17,866 nucleotides of DNA from an uncultured Anaerolineales bacterium. Lineage in GTDB: Bacteria > Chloroflexota > Anaerolineae > Anaerolineales > UBA11657. The stretch is from positions 1 through 17,866 of the forward strand of contig CAJWIA010000007.1 of NCBI GenBank assembly GCA_913040765.1, read 5' to 3'. The notes beneath the pieces were generated by a model. It ran no database searches. It was not told the origin of the DNA and worked only from the letters and a program-made list of their open reading frames with translations. Positions 1-10,778 of this stretch are shown one piece after another; the stretch's first letter is position 1; the number at the start of each line of letters is the position of its first letter. The position numbers were made by a program, and so were the translations under genes.

Positions 1-2392
<2,392 letters not shown>

Positions 2393-2396
2393 TCAG

Positions 2397-2402
2397 ATTA
2401 TA
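2397..2402 (-). promoter_or_regulatory. Candidate -10 box of tgt (near-leaderless)
   Basis: On the minus strand the sequence reads TATAAT, followed by 10 bases and then the tgt ATG. A start about 7 bases after the box would leave only 3-4 untranslated bases. No convincing -35 hexamer is seen at normal spacing, so this rests on the -10 match and its position. Confidence 0.45.
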
Positions 2403-2517
2403 CCTTTACGAAGTTATAAGTAGTTAATAGCGTTGTAACACGAATATTTGTTGCTGCTAACTTATATATGATAAAATCAACGATCAAACATACCAAGGTA
2501 AAAACTGTAAAAACTAC

Positions 2518-4413
2518 ATGTCTTTTGGATATCACGGAAAAATATTACACGTCAACTTGACGGATAGCAGTATCTTCGAAGAACGACCTCCAGATGCTTT
2601 CTACAGGAAATATCTAGGTGGTTCAGCTATGGGTATGTATTACATTCTAAACGACATGTCTCCTGGTGCCGACCCTTTAGGTCCAGATAATATCTTAACT
2701 CTTATGTTATCAGTTTTAACCGGAGCACCAATTTCAGGACAGAGTCGACTTACAGCAAACGCCAAGTCACCTCTTGTTGATGGTATAGGAGATTCGCAAT
2801 CAGGTGGTTTCTTTCCAGCAGAGCTTAAATTCGCAGGGTATGACGGAATTGTAGTAAAAGGACAGTCAGAGAAACCAGTGTATCTCTGGATAAAAGACGG
2901 TGAAGCTGAGCTACGCAACGCAACACATCTTTGGGGTAAATCAACGGGAGATGTAAACGACATTCTAATAAGCGAACTTAATGACAAAAAGATTGAAGTA
3001 ATGCAATGTGGACCTGCCGGAGAGAAACTGTCTTACCTTGCCGCCATCATAAACATGGCAAATCGTGCTAATGGACGTACTGGTCTAGGTGCTGTAATGG
3101 GGTCTAAGCGCCTCAAAGCTGTAGTGGTTCGCGGGACATCAAAAAAACTTCCGGTTGCATCATCCAAACAACTAAACAAGTTTGCACGAAGTGGAGTCAC
3201 AGCTTTCGACGACAATGCATCTATGGTCGGGTTACGAAAAGATGGCACTGCTGGAGTAACCTCTCTTCAACATGCTGACGGGGGTCTACCCACCTATAAT
3301 TTCAATTCGGGTCAATTTGCTGCTATGGACTCGATTAGCGGAGAGACCATGACAGATACTATTCTCACCGGACGCGAGACCTGTTATGCCTGTACAGTAC
3401 GCTGCAAACGCAGCGTAACAACTACATACCGGGACGAGCAAGTTGATGAAAAATATGGTGGTCCTGAATACGAAACTCTTGCAACATTTGGGTCTTACTG
3501 TGGAGTAAGTGATCTAAGTGCGGTAGCAATGGCCAACCAAATATGCAATGAGTACGGCCTTGACACTATTGGGACTGGAGCAACTATTGCGTGGGCAATG
3601 GAATGTTTTGAGGAGGGTATCCTTTCAGAAAAAGATGTTGGTTTCCCCATTCCAATGGGTGATCCAGAAGTCATGGTAAAACTAACTAAATTACTAGCAT
3701 CTCGTATCGGATTTGGTGATGTGATAGCAGATGGGTCTCGTGCAGCAGCAAATCGTTTGGATAGAGGGCACGAATACCTTATAACGGTAAAAGGAGCTGA
3801 GACCCCGGCTCATATGCCCCAAGTAAAACGATCTTTGGGTCTTATTTACGCAGTCAATCCATTCGGTGCTGATCACAACTCATCTGAGCATGACCCAGCT
3901 GTTGAAGATGATTACAAACATTATTCTGATCGACTACAAAGCATTGGAATTAAGACCAAGCTACCCGCAAAATCGTTAGGACCAGATAAAGTGAGGTTTG
4001 CTCTCACCACACAACATATGAATTCTTTTCTCGATAGTGCTAATTTATGTGTGTTCGTGTGGGGATCAGCCTGGCAGCTTTTCAGCCCCGAGGACTGTGT
4101 AAGCCTAGTTATTACTATAACTGGATGGGATGACTTTACCATTGATGAAATGCTGTTAGTAGGTGAAAGACGGCTCAATATGCTTCGTGCATTCAATGCT
4201 CGAGAAGGAATTGATCGCACCGCAGACAAGTTGCCAAAAAAATTCTTCAAAACACTACAGGGGGATGGACCCAGCTCAGGTATAGCACTAGACATTGAAG
4301 AAATTATGCAAGCACAAGAATGGTATTATGAAATGAGTGGATGGAGCCCGGATTCTGGAAATCCTACCAATGACACACTAAAAAGATTAGGTCTTGAATG
4401 GATTGATCTATGA
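2518..4413 (+). CDS. Aldehyde:ferredoxin oxidoreductase (tungsten/molybdopterin enzyme)
   Basis: AOR-family enzymes oxidise aldehydes to carboxylic acids, passing electrons to ferredoxin through a bis-pterin tungsten (or Mo) centre and one [4Fe-4S] cluster. The 631-residue protein is full length. It has the family N-terminus (KYLGGSAMG, 31-39; GQSRLTANAKSPL, 74-86; FAGYDGIVVKG, 105-115). The cluster ligands are Cys289, Cys292 and Cys296 (CYACTVRC) and a distant Cys511 (DSANLCVF), matching the C-x2-C-x3-C...C pattern of Pyrococcus AOR. Candidate active-site elements are GPEYE (315-319) and GADH (450-453). No cofactor-synthesis gene or ThiS/MoaD-like partner is adjacent, so substrate and metal are unknown. 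No clear SD precedes the ATG; an AT-rich stretch at 2448-2477 (TTGTTG, 18 bases, TAAAAT) is a weak promoter candidate. The gene is divergent from tgt, and the methyltransferase gene follows 42 bases downstream. Confidence 0.93.
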   Translation: MSFGYHGKILHVNLTDSSIFEERPPDAFYRKYLGGSAMGMYYILNDMSPGADPLGPDNILTLMLSVLTGAPISGQSRLTANAKSPLVDGIGDSQSGGFFPAELKFAGYDGIVVKGQSEKPVYLWIKDGEAELRNATHLWGKSTGDVNDILISELNDKKIEVMQCGPAGEKLSYLAAIINMANRANGRTGLGAVMGSKRLKAVVVRGTSKKLPVASSKQLNKFARSGVTAFDDNASMVGLRKDGTAGVTSLQHADGGLPTYNFNSGQFAAMDSISGETMTDTILTGRETCYACTVRCKRSVTTTYRDEQVDEKYGGPEYETLATFGSYCGVSDLSAVAMANQICNEYGLDTIGTGATIAWAMECFEEGILSEKDVGFPIPMGDPEVMVKLTKLLASRIGFGDVIADGSRAAANRLDRGHEYLITVKGAETPAHMPQVKRSLGLIYAVNPFGADHNSSEHDPAVEDDYKHYSDRLQSIGIKTKLPAKSLGPDKVRFALTTQHMNSFLDSANLCVFVWGSAWQLFSPEDCVSLVITITGWDDFTIDEMLLVGERRLNMLRAFNAREGIDRTADKLPKKFFKTLQGDGPSSGIALDIEEIMQAQEWYYEMSGWSPDSGNPTNDTLKRLGLEWIDL

Positions 4414-4455
4414 TTATCGTCAACCAATTAGTTAAACTTAATATGTGTCGGCTAC

Positions 4456-5760
4456 TTGAATAAAACACTTGTGAAAACTGATCAGTACACAGCCAAAGAC
4501 TTTAGTTTTCGTAAAACCTGTCCTGAAATACCTAATACCACCTATTTAACTCACAAGATACACTCCTACCCAGCAAAGTTTATTCCCCACATACCACGCT
4601 GGTTTCTAAAAGAATACGGAAGACCAGGCAATACAATACTTGACCCTTTTTGTGGATCAGGTACTGCGCTAGTTGAAGCAAACCTATTAGGGATTAATGC
4701 ACTCGGAGTTGACATCAACCCGCTCGCCCAAATGTTATTGAAAGCCAAAACCGGATTGGTGGACAACCACGACAAGTTTTCTTCACAATGCTTAGACATT
4801 GTCGAGAAAACACATGAGTATCCACCTAATTATGTACCTGATTTGCCTAACCTAGATACATGGTTTCTACCACAAGCTCGCAAAGAGCTTTCTCAAATAT
4901 TCGGGTATCTTTTAGATAACCCGCATCAATTTCCAGATGAAGTTATCGATTTTATGCTAGTGTGCGCTTCTTCTGTCGTGAGAAAAGTATGCAATGCTGA
5001 TCCGCAAATAAGTAAGCCTTTCATATCTAAACGAATGCGCGCTCTACTAAAAGAAAACTCAGTAGAGCAAAGAGCTCTCCATTTGCTCAAACATAACACT
5101 CGGATCTTTCTTGATCGAAAGATCAAGTATATGCGTACTATTGATAATTTAGGAAAAATATGGGGGTATTTACCTACAAGCAAAATGGTTATGAACTCAG
5201 ATGCAAGAACACTAAGAAATATACGCAACCAATCAATAGACTCAATAATAACCTCACCACCATATGCTAATGCACAAGAATACTTTCGTTCAATCAAAAT
5301 GGAATTATATTGGCTTAGCTTGTTAGATGGTGATTACCTAAAACAACTCAACAAAGAGATTGTAGGCACTGAGAGTCTGCCTATTTCAGAGTGCAGAGAT
5401 ACACCTGAATTTGGAATCAAAGAATTGGACACAGCACTAGAAGAGATACACCTAATTGACCAGAAACGCGCACATATAGTGCTTCGTTATTTCCAAGATA
5501 TGCAAGCAAGTATTGAACAATGCTACAGAGTACTTAAACCCGGAGCATATTTTGGTCTATTGGTAGGAGACAACGTAATCCGTAAAATAAAAATAAATAC
5601 CCACTCATTTATTCAAGAAATTGCCGAGGGCACGGGTTTTAGTACCGAGACTGTAGGCTATGACCGTATAGTTGCACGCAGACTGACACCAAAACGAAAT
5701 GTGTCCGCTGGGTTAATTGAGATAGAGTGGATGCTTATATTTAGAAAACCAGGATTATAA
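4456..5760 (+). CDS. SAM-dependent DNA methyltransferase-like protein, N4/N6-amino type (orphan)
   Basis: Predicted to methylate an exocyclic amino group, most likely on DNA. The SAM-binding motif DPFCGSGT (63-70) is followed by GVDINPLA (84-91). The catalytic motif is TSPPY (266-270), with a further strand GLLVGDN (366-372). The SAM motif comes before the catalytic motif with about 195 residues between them, which could hold the target-recognition region; in many N4-cytosine enzymes the order is reversed. TSPPY favours the cytosine-N4/adenine-N6 group, but RNA methyltransferases with a similar layout cannot be excluded. There is no restriction endonuclease or specificity subunit nearby, so this looks like an orphan enzyme. 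The start is TTG; GTG at 4471 is an alternative, and neither has an SD. It lies 42 bases after the AOR gene on the same strand and converges with alr. Confidence 0.8.
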   Translation: MNKTLVKTDQYTAKDFSFRKTCPEIPNTTYLTHKIHSYPAKFIPHIPRWFLKEYGRPGNTILDPFCGSGTALVEANLLGINALGVDINPLAQMLLKAKTGLVDNHDKFSSQCLDIVEKTHEYPPNYVPDLPNLDTWFLPQARKELSQIFGYLLDNPHQFPDEVIDFMLVCASSVVRKVCNADPQISKPFISKRMRALLKENSVEQRALHLLKHNTRIFLDRKIKYMRTIDNLGKIWGYLPTSKMVMNSDARTLRNIRNQSIDSIITSPPYANAQEYFRSIKMELYWLSLLDGDYLKQLNKEIVGTESLPISECRDTPEFGIKELDTALEEIHLIDQKRAHIVLRYFQDMQASIEQCYRVLKPGAYFGLLVGDNVIRKIKINTHSFIQEIAEGTGFSTETVGYDRIVARRLTPKRNVSAGLIEIEWMLIFRKPGL

Positions 5761-5781
5761 ACAAGTTCTATAATCGCATAG

Positions 5782-6894
5782 TCATTTATAGACTCTAGGC
5801 ACTCTACTTCCTATAGATGAAACTACATCATAATTTATAGTACTCCATCTAGAAGCAACCTCTTCTGCAGAAATATAATCCGCTCCCTGAGAACCTATTA
5901 TTACAACCTCGTCACCAACCACAGCATCGGGCACACCATCTAATCGAACCATAAATTGGTCCATGCAAACAGTTCCAATCACAGGGACTCTTTTTCCTCC
6001 GATCAGCACTATTTTTTTGCCATGCCGTCTGTATCCATCAGCGTAACCTGTGGGCACAGTACCGATGATCTCTTGTCCAGTGGTTACATAATTGTGACCA
6101 TAACTAATGCCCGTCCCACTAGGCACCTGCTTCACCTGGATCAATTGCGCTTTCCAAGTAAGTGCTGGCCGTAAATCAACGGGGCACTTGCAGTCATCGG
6201 ACGGATCAAGCCCATACATTGCAATACCTAACCTAATCATATTCCAACTTAAATCTGGTCTATTTATTATTGCAGCTGAATTTGATGAGTGCACAAAACC
6301 AGGACATATCCCGGCCTCTGTAAGTAACTCCACCACATTACGAAAACAGTCTTCCTGATCAAGTGTAGGTGTGAGATCGGCTTCATATGCACGAGCATAG
6401 TGTGTTGACAGACCCTCAAATAGCAATCCTTGAGCACCATACAAATAGTTAGCAATATGAAATGCATCCTGATAATGAACTCCAACACGACCCATCCCAG
6501 TATCCACCTTTAAATGAATCCGCGCACGTAGACCTAATCTCTGAGCAATTACATCCACATCTTTTAGATGCTCTACATCCCAGCCCGTCATTGATACATT
6601 GCTTGCAATCAACTGCTCTATCATAGATACAGGCGTAAATCCAAGCACTAGGATTGGGCATTTTACCCCGGCACTACGTAACTCAAGAGCCTCGTCTGCC
6701 CGAGCCACACCACACCAACTAGCACCGGCTCTCAATGCAGTCTCTACAACTGGCAGAGATCCGTGACCATAAGCGTTTGCTTTTACTACAGCCATCACAT
6801 TCACATCAGAGCTGTCACAAAAGTAACGAACGTTATTCTTAATAGCTGCCAGTTCTATTTCGACCCAATTAGAATATGGCATATGCACTTTCAT
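5782..6894 (-). CDS. alr: Alanine racemase
   Basis: A PLP enzyme interconverting L- and D-alanine for peptidoglycan synthesis. Numbered from ATG 6894 (370 residues), the PLP lysine lies in VVKANAYGHG (Lys38). Other signatures are KVDTGMGRVG (129-138), HSSNSAA (202-208), the catalytic tyrosine in ISYG (Tyr265), VPTGYADGYRR (280-290) and CMDQF (310-314). The family normally begins close to the NWVEIELAAIKNN element at residue 9. Three starts compete. ATG 6894 sits exactly six bases after a TATACT box (leaderless). ATG 6882 gives the shortest usual N-terminus. GTG 6921 lies 12 bases after a strong AGGAGGT, which is too far for an ideal SD. I chose 6894 because the nth gene has the same arrangement. 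The gene is convergent with the methyltransferase gene and divergent from gatB. Confidence 0.92.
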   Translation of the reverse strand: MKVHMPYSNWVEIELAAIKNNVRYFCDSSDVNVMAVVKANAYGHGSLPVVETALRAGASWCGVARADEALELRSAGVKCPILVLGFTPVSMIEQLIASNVSMTGWDVEHLKDVDVIAQRLGLRARIHLKVDTGMGRVGVHYQDAFHIANYLYGAQGLLFEGLSTHYARAYEADLTPTLDQEDCFRNVVELLTEAGICPGFVHSSNSAAIINRPDLSWNMIRLGIAMYGLDPSDDCKCPVDLRPALTWKAQLIQVKQVPSGTGISYGHNYVTTGQEIIGTVPTGYADGYRRHGKKIVLIGGKRVPVIGTVCMDQFMVRLDGVPDAVVGDEVVIIGSQGADYISAEEVASRWSTINYDVVSSIGSRVPRVYK

Positions 6895-6906
6895 ACACAC
6901 AGTATA
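6895..6906 (-). promoter_or_regulatory. Leaderless-type start signal of alr
   Basis: On the minus strand: TATACT, then GTGTGT, then the ATG at 6894. With transcription starting about 7 bases after the -10 box, the first base would be the A of the ATG. The same arrangement, differing at one base, precedes nth. No good -35 hexamer is seen. Confidence 0.45.
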
Positions 6907-6931
6907 CATGAGCCAGCACACTGCCCACAGC

Positions 6932-6941
6932 TCACCTCCTT
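6932..6941 (-). promoter_or_regulatory. Strong Shine-Dalgarno sequence upstream of alr
   Basis: The minus strand reads AAGGAGGTGA, an almost full complement of the 16S rRNA tail. It is 12 bases (measured from AGGAGGT) from the in-frame GTG at 6921. It is 5 bases from an out-of-frame GTG at 6928 that opens a 19-codon reading frame ending at 6869, inside alr. It may serve a leader peptide or a longer alr form. Confidence 0.5.
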
Positions 6942-7139
6942 GCCTTCTAAATGCAAAACCACGATAATGAAGTCTTACTATTGCTTGGCTTATTGGATAG
7001 ATATTTCAGGTATATACAGCAATAACATTATTATGTCTATGATTTCTGTCAACATTTACTATTTTCACGCAGACAAGGAATTTCGATGATTAAAAATATA
7101 GATAAACCCCCACGCTTCCTAAGTGTGCACAAATAGATA

Positions 7140-8627
7140 ATGGGTTACGAGGCAATAATAGGACTTGAGGCACATGTTGAGCTAAACACAAACTCTAAGA
7201 TGTTCTGCAGCTGTAGAGTAGTGGATTCAACAAATTCTGAACCAAACTGTCATGTGTGCCCAGTATGCTCTGGAATGCCAGGAGCTCTTCCTTCAATAAA
7301 CAAACGTGCTGTAGAAATAGGAATACTCGTTTCTTTAGCTCTAAACTGCAATATTGAAACGACTAGTATTTTTGCCCGTAAGAATTATTTCTATCCTGAT
7401 TTACCTAAAGGATATCAAATTTCACAGTACGAAAAACCCCTGGCTACTAACGGACATATCAACATTGGCGATTCTCAAAACACAACAAAAATCCATATCC
7501 GCAGAGTTCATCTAGAGGAGGATACTGGAAAGCTAGTCCACACTAATGATTATGGGAAAACAAAGGGTGTTTCTCTGATAGATTTAAATCGTGCTGGTGT
7601 CCCGTTATTGGAAATAGTCAGTGAGCCCGACATACGGTCTCCGCTTGAAGCGGTTAATTACGCCAAAGAATTACATTCTGTGTTGACTTATCTCGACGTA
7701 AACAGTGGGGACATGGAAAAAGGTGTTCTGAGATTTGAAGCCAATGTTTCCCTTAGAGTGACTGGCAGCAAACAGCTAAATGCGCGAAGGGAAATAAAAA
7801 ATCTAAACTCTTTTAAATCACTTCAGCGCAGCATAGAATACGAAATAGAGCAACAAATTGGTGCATATAAAGCAAACGAAACAATTAGACAAGAAACCTT
7901 GGGTTGGGACGAATCTAACGGGAAGACTATATTCCAAAGAAGTAAAGAACATAGCCACGATTACCGTTATTTTCCAGAACCGGATTTGCCTCCTATTAAT
8001 GTTAATGATGAGTGGAAAAAAGAAATCCTCTCAAACATGCCCGAGTTACCTCATACAAAAAGAAGTTATTTTTCTTCTCTGGGGTTGACTGATTACGATG
8101 CTCGTGTTCTAGCTGCCCAACGCAGCATAGCTGAGTATTTTGAGCTTGCTGTAAAATTGGGTGCTGAGAAGAATCCACATGTACTGCCTAAGCCGATATC
8201 CAACTGGATAACTACTCATTTGTTCAGTATCATTAACGAAGTCGGTAAGTCAATTGACCAAATCAATATTCCTCCGAACCATCTAGTTGAACTGATAGAC
8301 CTTGTACATTCTGGTAGAACGAATGCCAATAGTGCTAAAATAGTGCTCCGCGAGGTGCGCAAAACAGGTGCTGCTCCGGAGATTGTTATAACTAAGCTTG
8401 GACTTGAGCAAACCAACGATCAAGCCACAATAACAAAAGCTGTGCAACAAGTGTTAGATAACAATCCAGATCAACTGACCAAATTGCTTGATGGTAAAGA
8501 TTCGATAGTTAACTGGTTGTTTGGTCAAGTGATGCAATCTATGGATGGTAAGAGTAACCCCGATATAGTACGCACTACTTTACAGGACGCTATCAAAAGA
8601 GCATCCAATAAAAGAGGCGCCCAATGA
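7140..8627 (+). CDS. gatB: Aspartyl/glutamyl-tRNA(Asn/Gln) amidotransferase subunit B
   Basis: GatB is the kinase/transamidation subunit of GatCAB, which converts Glu-tRNA(Gln) and Asp-tRNA(Asn) to the amidated forms. The 495 residues are the usual length. The start YEAIIGLEAHVEL is the canonical N-terminus and supports this ATG, although no SD is visible. The zinc site is seen as Cys23 and Cys25 with Cys40-x2-Cys43. RKNYFYPDLPKGYQISQYE follows at about 81-99, then VHLEEDTGK, and the helical GatB/YqeY tail occupies roughly residues 350-490. gatA and gatC are not in the window, as is common when the subunits are dispersed. The stop overlaps the next ATG (ATGA, 8624-8627), making this the first gene of a three-gene operon. 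The upstream intergenic region, about 245 bases shared with alr, holds no other recognisable feature. Confidence 0.97.
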   Translation: MGYEAIIGLEAHVELNTNSKMFCSCRVVDSTNSEPNCHVCPVCSGMPGALPSINKRAVEIGILVSLALNCNIETTSIFARKNYFYPDLPKGYQISQYEKPLATNGHINIGDSQNTTKIHIRRVHLEEDTGKLVHTNDYGKTKGVSLIDLNRAGVPLLEIVSEPDIRSPLEAVNYAKELHSVLTYLDVNSGDMEKGVLRFEANVSLRVTGSKQLNARREIKNLNSFKSLQRSIEYEIEQQIGAYKANETIRQETLGWDESNGKTIFQRSKEHSHDYRYFPEPDLPPINVNDEWKKEILSNMPELPHTKRSYFSSLGLTDYDARVLAAQRSIAEYFELAVKLGAEKNPHVLPKPISNWITTHLFSIINEVGKSIDQINIPPNHLVELIDLVHSGRTNANSAKIVLREVRKTGAAPEIVITKLGLEQTNDQATITKAVQQVLDNNPDQLTKLLDGKDSIVNWLFGQVMQSMDGKSNPDIVRTTLQDAIKRASNKRGAQ

Positions 8628-9547
8628 CATTACGGGGAACTACACCTATATGTGACTATGAAGATTCTCAATACCAGACTGAATTTTGGGAACATGGCAA
8701 TCGCGAGTACGAAGACCGTGTGGAACGAATTGCCTTAAAGTACCTGCTTCCGAAAAGCGGAAGCAGGTGTCTTGAAGTTGGTGCAGGCGCTGGTCGTTTA
8801 ACAAGAGAGCTTGATGCATTTGATAACATCGTAGTGCTAGATTACTCTATAACTCAATTGCAACAAGCCCAATCACGATTAGGAAGAGAAGCTCGATACA
8901 CATATGTTGCAGCTGATGCGTACAATCTACCATTTGTATCTGGGGTTTTTGATGCCGCTCTGATGGTACGGGTAATTCACCACCTAACCGAAGCTCAATC
9001 GGTATTGTCAAGTATTCACAACACGCTACGGCCTAATGGCACTCTTATACTTGAGTTTGCAAACAAGAGAAACTTGAAAGCGATAATTAGGTATTTTCTT
9101 CGTCTGCAAAATTGGAATCCTTTCAATACCGAGACAGTTGAATACAACCAGCTTAATTATAATTTCCATCCTAAAACAATAACGAGATGGCTTAATAATT
9201 CCGGATTTGTCGTCGGTCAGAAACGCTCTGTTTCTCACTTTCGATGGCATATCCTAAAACGCATAATACCTACTGATGTTCTGGTCACAGTAGATAGCTT
9301 ACTTCAATTTACCGGACCACTTTGGCAATTAACTCCGAGTATAATGTTGAGTGCCAACGCAAATGATACCGGACCAACTGCAGAGTCAAATACATTGTTC
9401 CAATGTACGATATGTAGTTCCAATAACCTTGAGCATTCTTCCAACTATCTAACATGTCCAAACTGTGGGCGTATATGTGTAATAAAGGACGGTATCTACG
9501 ACTTCAAGAAACTCCACCAAGGTAAAGGAGCAAACAATAATGAATAA
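8624..9547 (+). CDS. SAM-dependent class I methyltransferase with C-terminal Trm112-like zinc ribbon
   Basis: Residues about 45-145 form a class I SAM-binding fold: CLEVGAGAGRL (49-59, motif I), VLDYS (71-75), an acidic AADAYNLPF (96-104) and RPNGTLILEF (136-145). Residues 159-250 are a substrate-specific extension. The end of the protein is a small zinc ribbon, C-x2-C at 261/264 and C-x2-C at 278/281, followed by a G-I-Y-D-F element as in Trm112/YbaR-type domains. In eukaryotes and archaea Trm112 is a separate activator of several methyltransferases, so a covalently attached copy is a plausible built-in activator or metal module; that is inference. The substrate is unknown; the fold resembles ubiquinone/menaquinone and small-molecule methyltransferases. 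It overlaps gatB by four bases and the next gene by eight, so it is clearly co-translated. A perfect 11-bp hairpin lies within codons 40-49. Confidence 0.85.
   Translation: MTLRGTTPICDYEDSQYQTEFWEHGNREYEDRVERIALKYLLPKSGSRCLEVGAGAGRLTRELDAFDNIVVLDYSITQLQQAQSRLGREARYTYVAADAYNLPFVSGVFDAALMVRVIHHLTEAQSVLSSIHNTLRPNGTLILEFANKRNLKAIIRYFLRLQNWNPFNTETVEYNQLNYNFHPKTITRWLNNSGFVVGQKRSVSHFRWHILKRIIPTDVLVTVDSLLQFTGPLWQLTPSIMLSANANDTGPTAESNTLFQCTICSSNNLEHSSNYLTCPNCGRICVIKDGIYDFKKLHQGKGANNNE
8742..8768 (+). repeat. GC-rich perfect inverted repeat inside the methyltransferase gene
   Basis: Arms 8742-8752 (ACCTGCTTCCG) and 8758-8768 are exact reverse complements separated by a 5-base AAAAG loop. Two G-T wobble pairs could extend the stem. 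It is notably GC-rich for this AT-rich window and is not followed by a T-run, so it is not a classical terminator. It could slow translation or affect mRNA stability, or simply be chance. Confidence 0.55.
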
Positions 9548-10091
9548 TTATGACAAAACATTTCCTGTTAACATCGCAGGAGTAGAACGATCTCTGCCTG
9601 TTATAGAAATCAAACCTGGTTTGCGAATAGCCGTATTAAACATACTTGGTGACACTGAGCTGGTGCAGGCTGCCTCAAAAACACTATCTGATATGCTTGA
9701 CGATCTTGAATACTCTGTACTTGTAACTGCTGAAGCCAAAAGTATACCCCTGGCTCATGCCGTGTCAGTAGCATCGAGGAAACCTTATGTAGTGCTACGC
9801 AAAACACACAAGCCATATATGGGAGAAAGTCTGTGCGCAGAGACATTGTCAATCACTACTGGTAAACCGCAAATGTTGTATTTAGATCAAAAAGACCTCA
9901 GATTGGTGTCTAAAAACAGTGTAGTATTGTTAGACGATGTAATAAGCACTGGTTCTACACTTAAAAGTATGCGACTATTGATGGCACAGGCACAAGCTAG
10001 AGTCGTTGGCGAGGCAGCTATCTTTACCGAGGGAGACAAGAGTCAATGGAAAGATATTTATGCGCTTGGACACTTACCAATTTTTAGTTAA
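9540..10091 (+). CDS. Adenine/xanthine-type phosphoribosyltransferase
   Basis: A type I phosphoribosyltransferase of 183 residues. The PRPP-binding signature VVLLDDVISTGST is at 128-140, with two acidic residues and the T-G-S-T loop. An upstream TAEAKSIPLAHAVS element (63-76) and VVLRKTHKPYM (84-94) match adenine/xanthine phosphoribosyltransferases, which salvage a purine base with PRPP to give the nucleotide. Which base is used cannot be read from the sequence, so no symbol is given. A good SD (AAAGGAG, 9524-9530) lies 9 bases before the ATG, and the gene overlaps the upstream methyltransferase by eight bases. It is the last gene of the gatB operon and converges with nth, with about 10 bases between the stops and no obvious terminator. 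Confidence 0.85.
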   Translation: MNNYDKTFPVNIAGVERSLPVIEIKPGLRIAVLNILGDTELVQAASKTLSDMLDDLEYSVLVTAEAKSIPLAHAVSVASRKPYVVLRKTHKPYMGESLCAETLSITTGKPQMLYLDQKDLRLVSKNSVVLLDDVISTGSTLKSMRLLMAQAQARVVGEAAIFTEGDKSQWKDIYALGHLPIFS

Positions 10092-10100
10092 TGTTTGTCA

Positions 10101-10778
10101 TCAAACCCCCCTTTCATCTTTCCAGTAACTACAATGCTGTCTAATAGGGCATATTAGACATTCTGGTTTGCGAGCATGACACACTTCTCTTCCTAGTCTA
10201 ATAACATTAAGGTGCACATCATAATAATGTTGCTCTAAAAACACCTGTTCCAGATGCACATGTGCAGCCTCAACACTCATTTTATCTGGCAACAAACCTA
10301 ATCGTCCTGACACTCTATACACATGTGTGTCCACGGGAAATGCGTACAAATCTAAGCTAAACAAAAGTACAATAGCCGCTGTTTTGGGTCCGACACCTTT
10401 AAATCTCATAAGCCAAGATCGAGCATCTTCTGCAGACATATCACGCAAAAAATCAATTGATAAATCGCCACACTCATTAGTAATCTGGGAAAGGACCTTC
10501 TGGATTCGCGGTCCCTTCTGGTTGGCCAATCCAGCAATTCGTATCGCCTCTATTACCTTATCTTGAGGCGCATCACGTACAGATTCCCAGCTAGGAAAAG
10601 ATTTGATAAGACCATCAAAAGCACGGTCACGATTCACGTCGTTTGTGTTCTGAGAAAGTATGGTGGACACAAGCTCCTCTAAAGGTGATAAAGGGTTCCT
10701 CCAAACTGGATGCCCATAATTAGCTAACAAAGTGTTGCGAATCTGTAAAGCTTTATTTCTTGTATCGTCAGTAGCCAT
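10101..10778 (-). CDS. nth: Endonuclease III (DNA glycosylase/AP lyase)
   Basis: A base-excision repair enzyme that removes oxidised pyrimidines and cleaves abasic sites. With the ATG at 10778 the protein has 225 residues, the normal length. The helix-hairpin-helix motif FKGVGPKTAA (126-135) contains the catalytic Lys132, and FPVDTHV (147-153) the catalytic Asp150. The C-terminal [4Fe-4S] ligands Cys200, Cys207, Cys210 and Cys216 have the classical C-x6-C-x2-C-x5-C spacing. The frame is open to a TTG at 10805, but that codon has no supporting signal. ATG 10778 follows a TATAAT box by exactly six bases, so it is probably a leaderless transcript. Divergent from serS. Confidence 0.96.
   Translation of the reverse strand: MATDDTRNKALQIRNTLLANYGHPVWRNPLSPLEELVSTILSQNTNDVNRDRAFDGLIKSFPSWESVRDAPQDKVIEAIRIAGLANQKGPRIQKVLSQITNECGDLSIDFLRDMSAEDARSWLMRFKGVGPKTAAIVLLFSLDLYAFPVDTHVYRVSGRLGLLPDKMSVEAAHVHLEQVFLEQHYYDVHLNVIRLGREVCHARKPECLICPIRQHCSYWKDERGV

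Noticed and set aside
5041..5127. Several 7-8 bp inverted repeats in the methyltransferase gene, one with a GAAA loop (5110-5127)
   Set aside because: Matches of 8 bp with short loops are expected a few times by chance in a window this long; no other signal supports them.
6763..7089. 108-residue open frame on the plus strand across the alr start and the alr-gatB gap
   Set aside because: Mostly the complement of the alr coding region, no start signal, composition rich in His/Tyr/Ile without recognisable domain.
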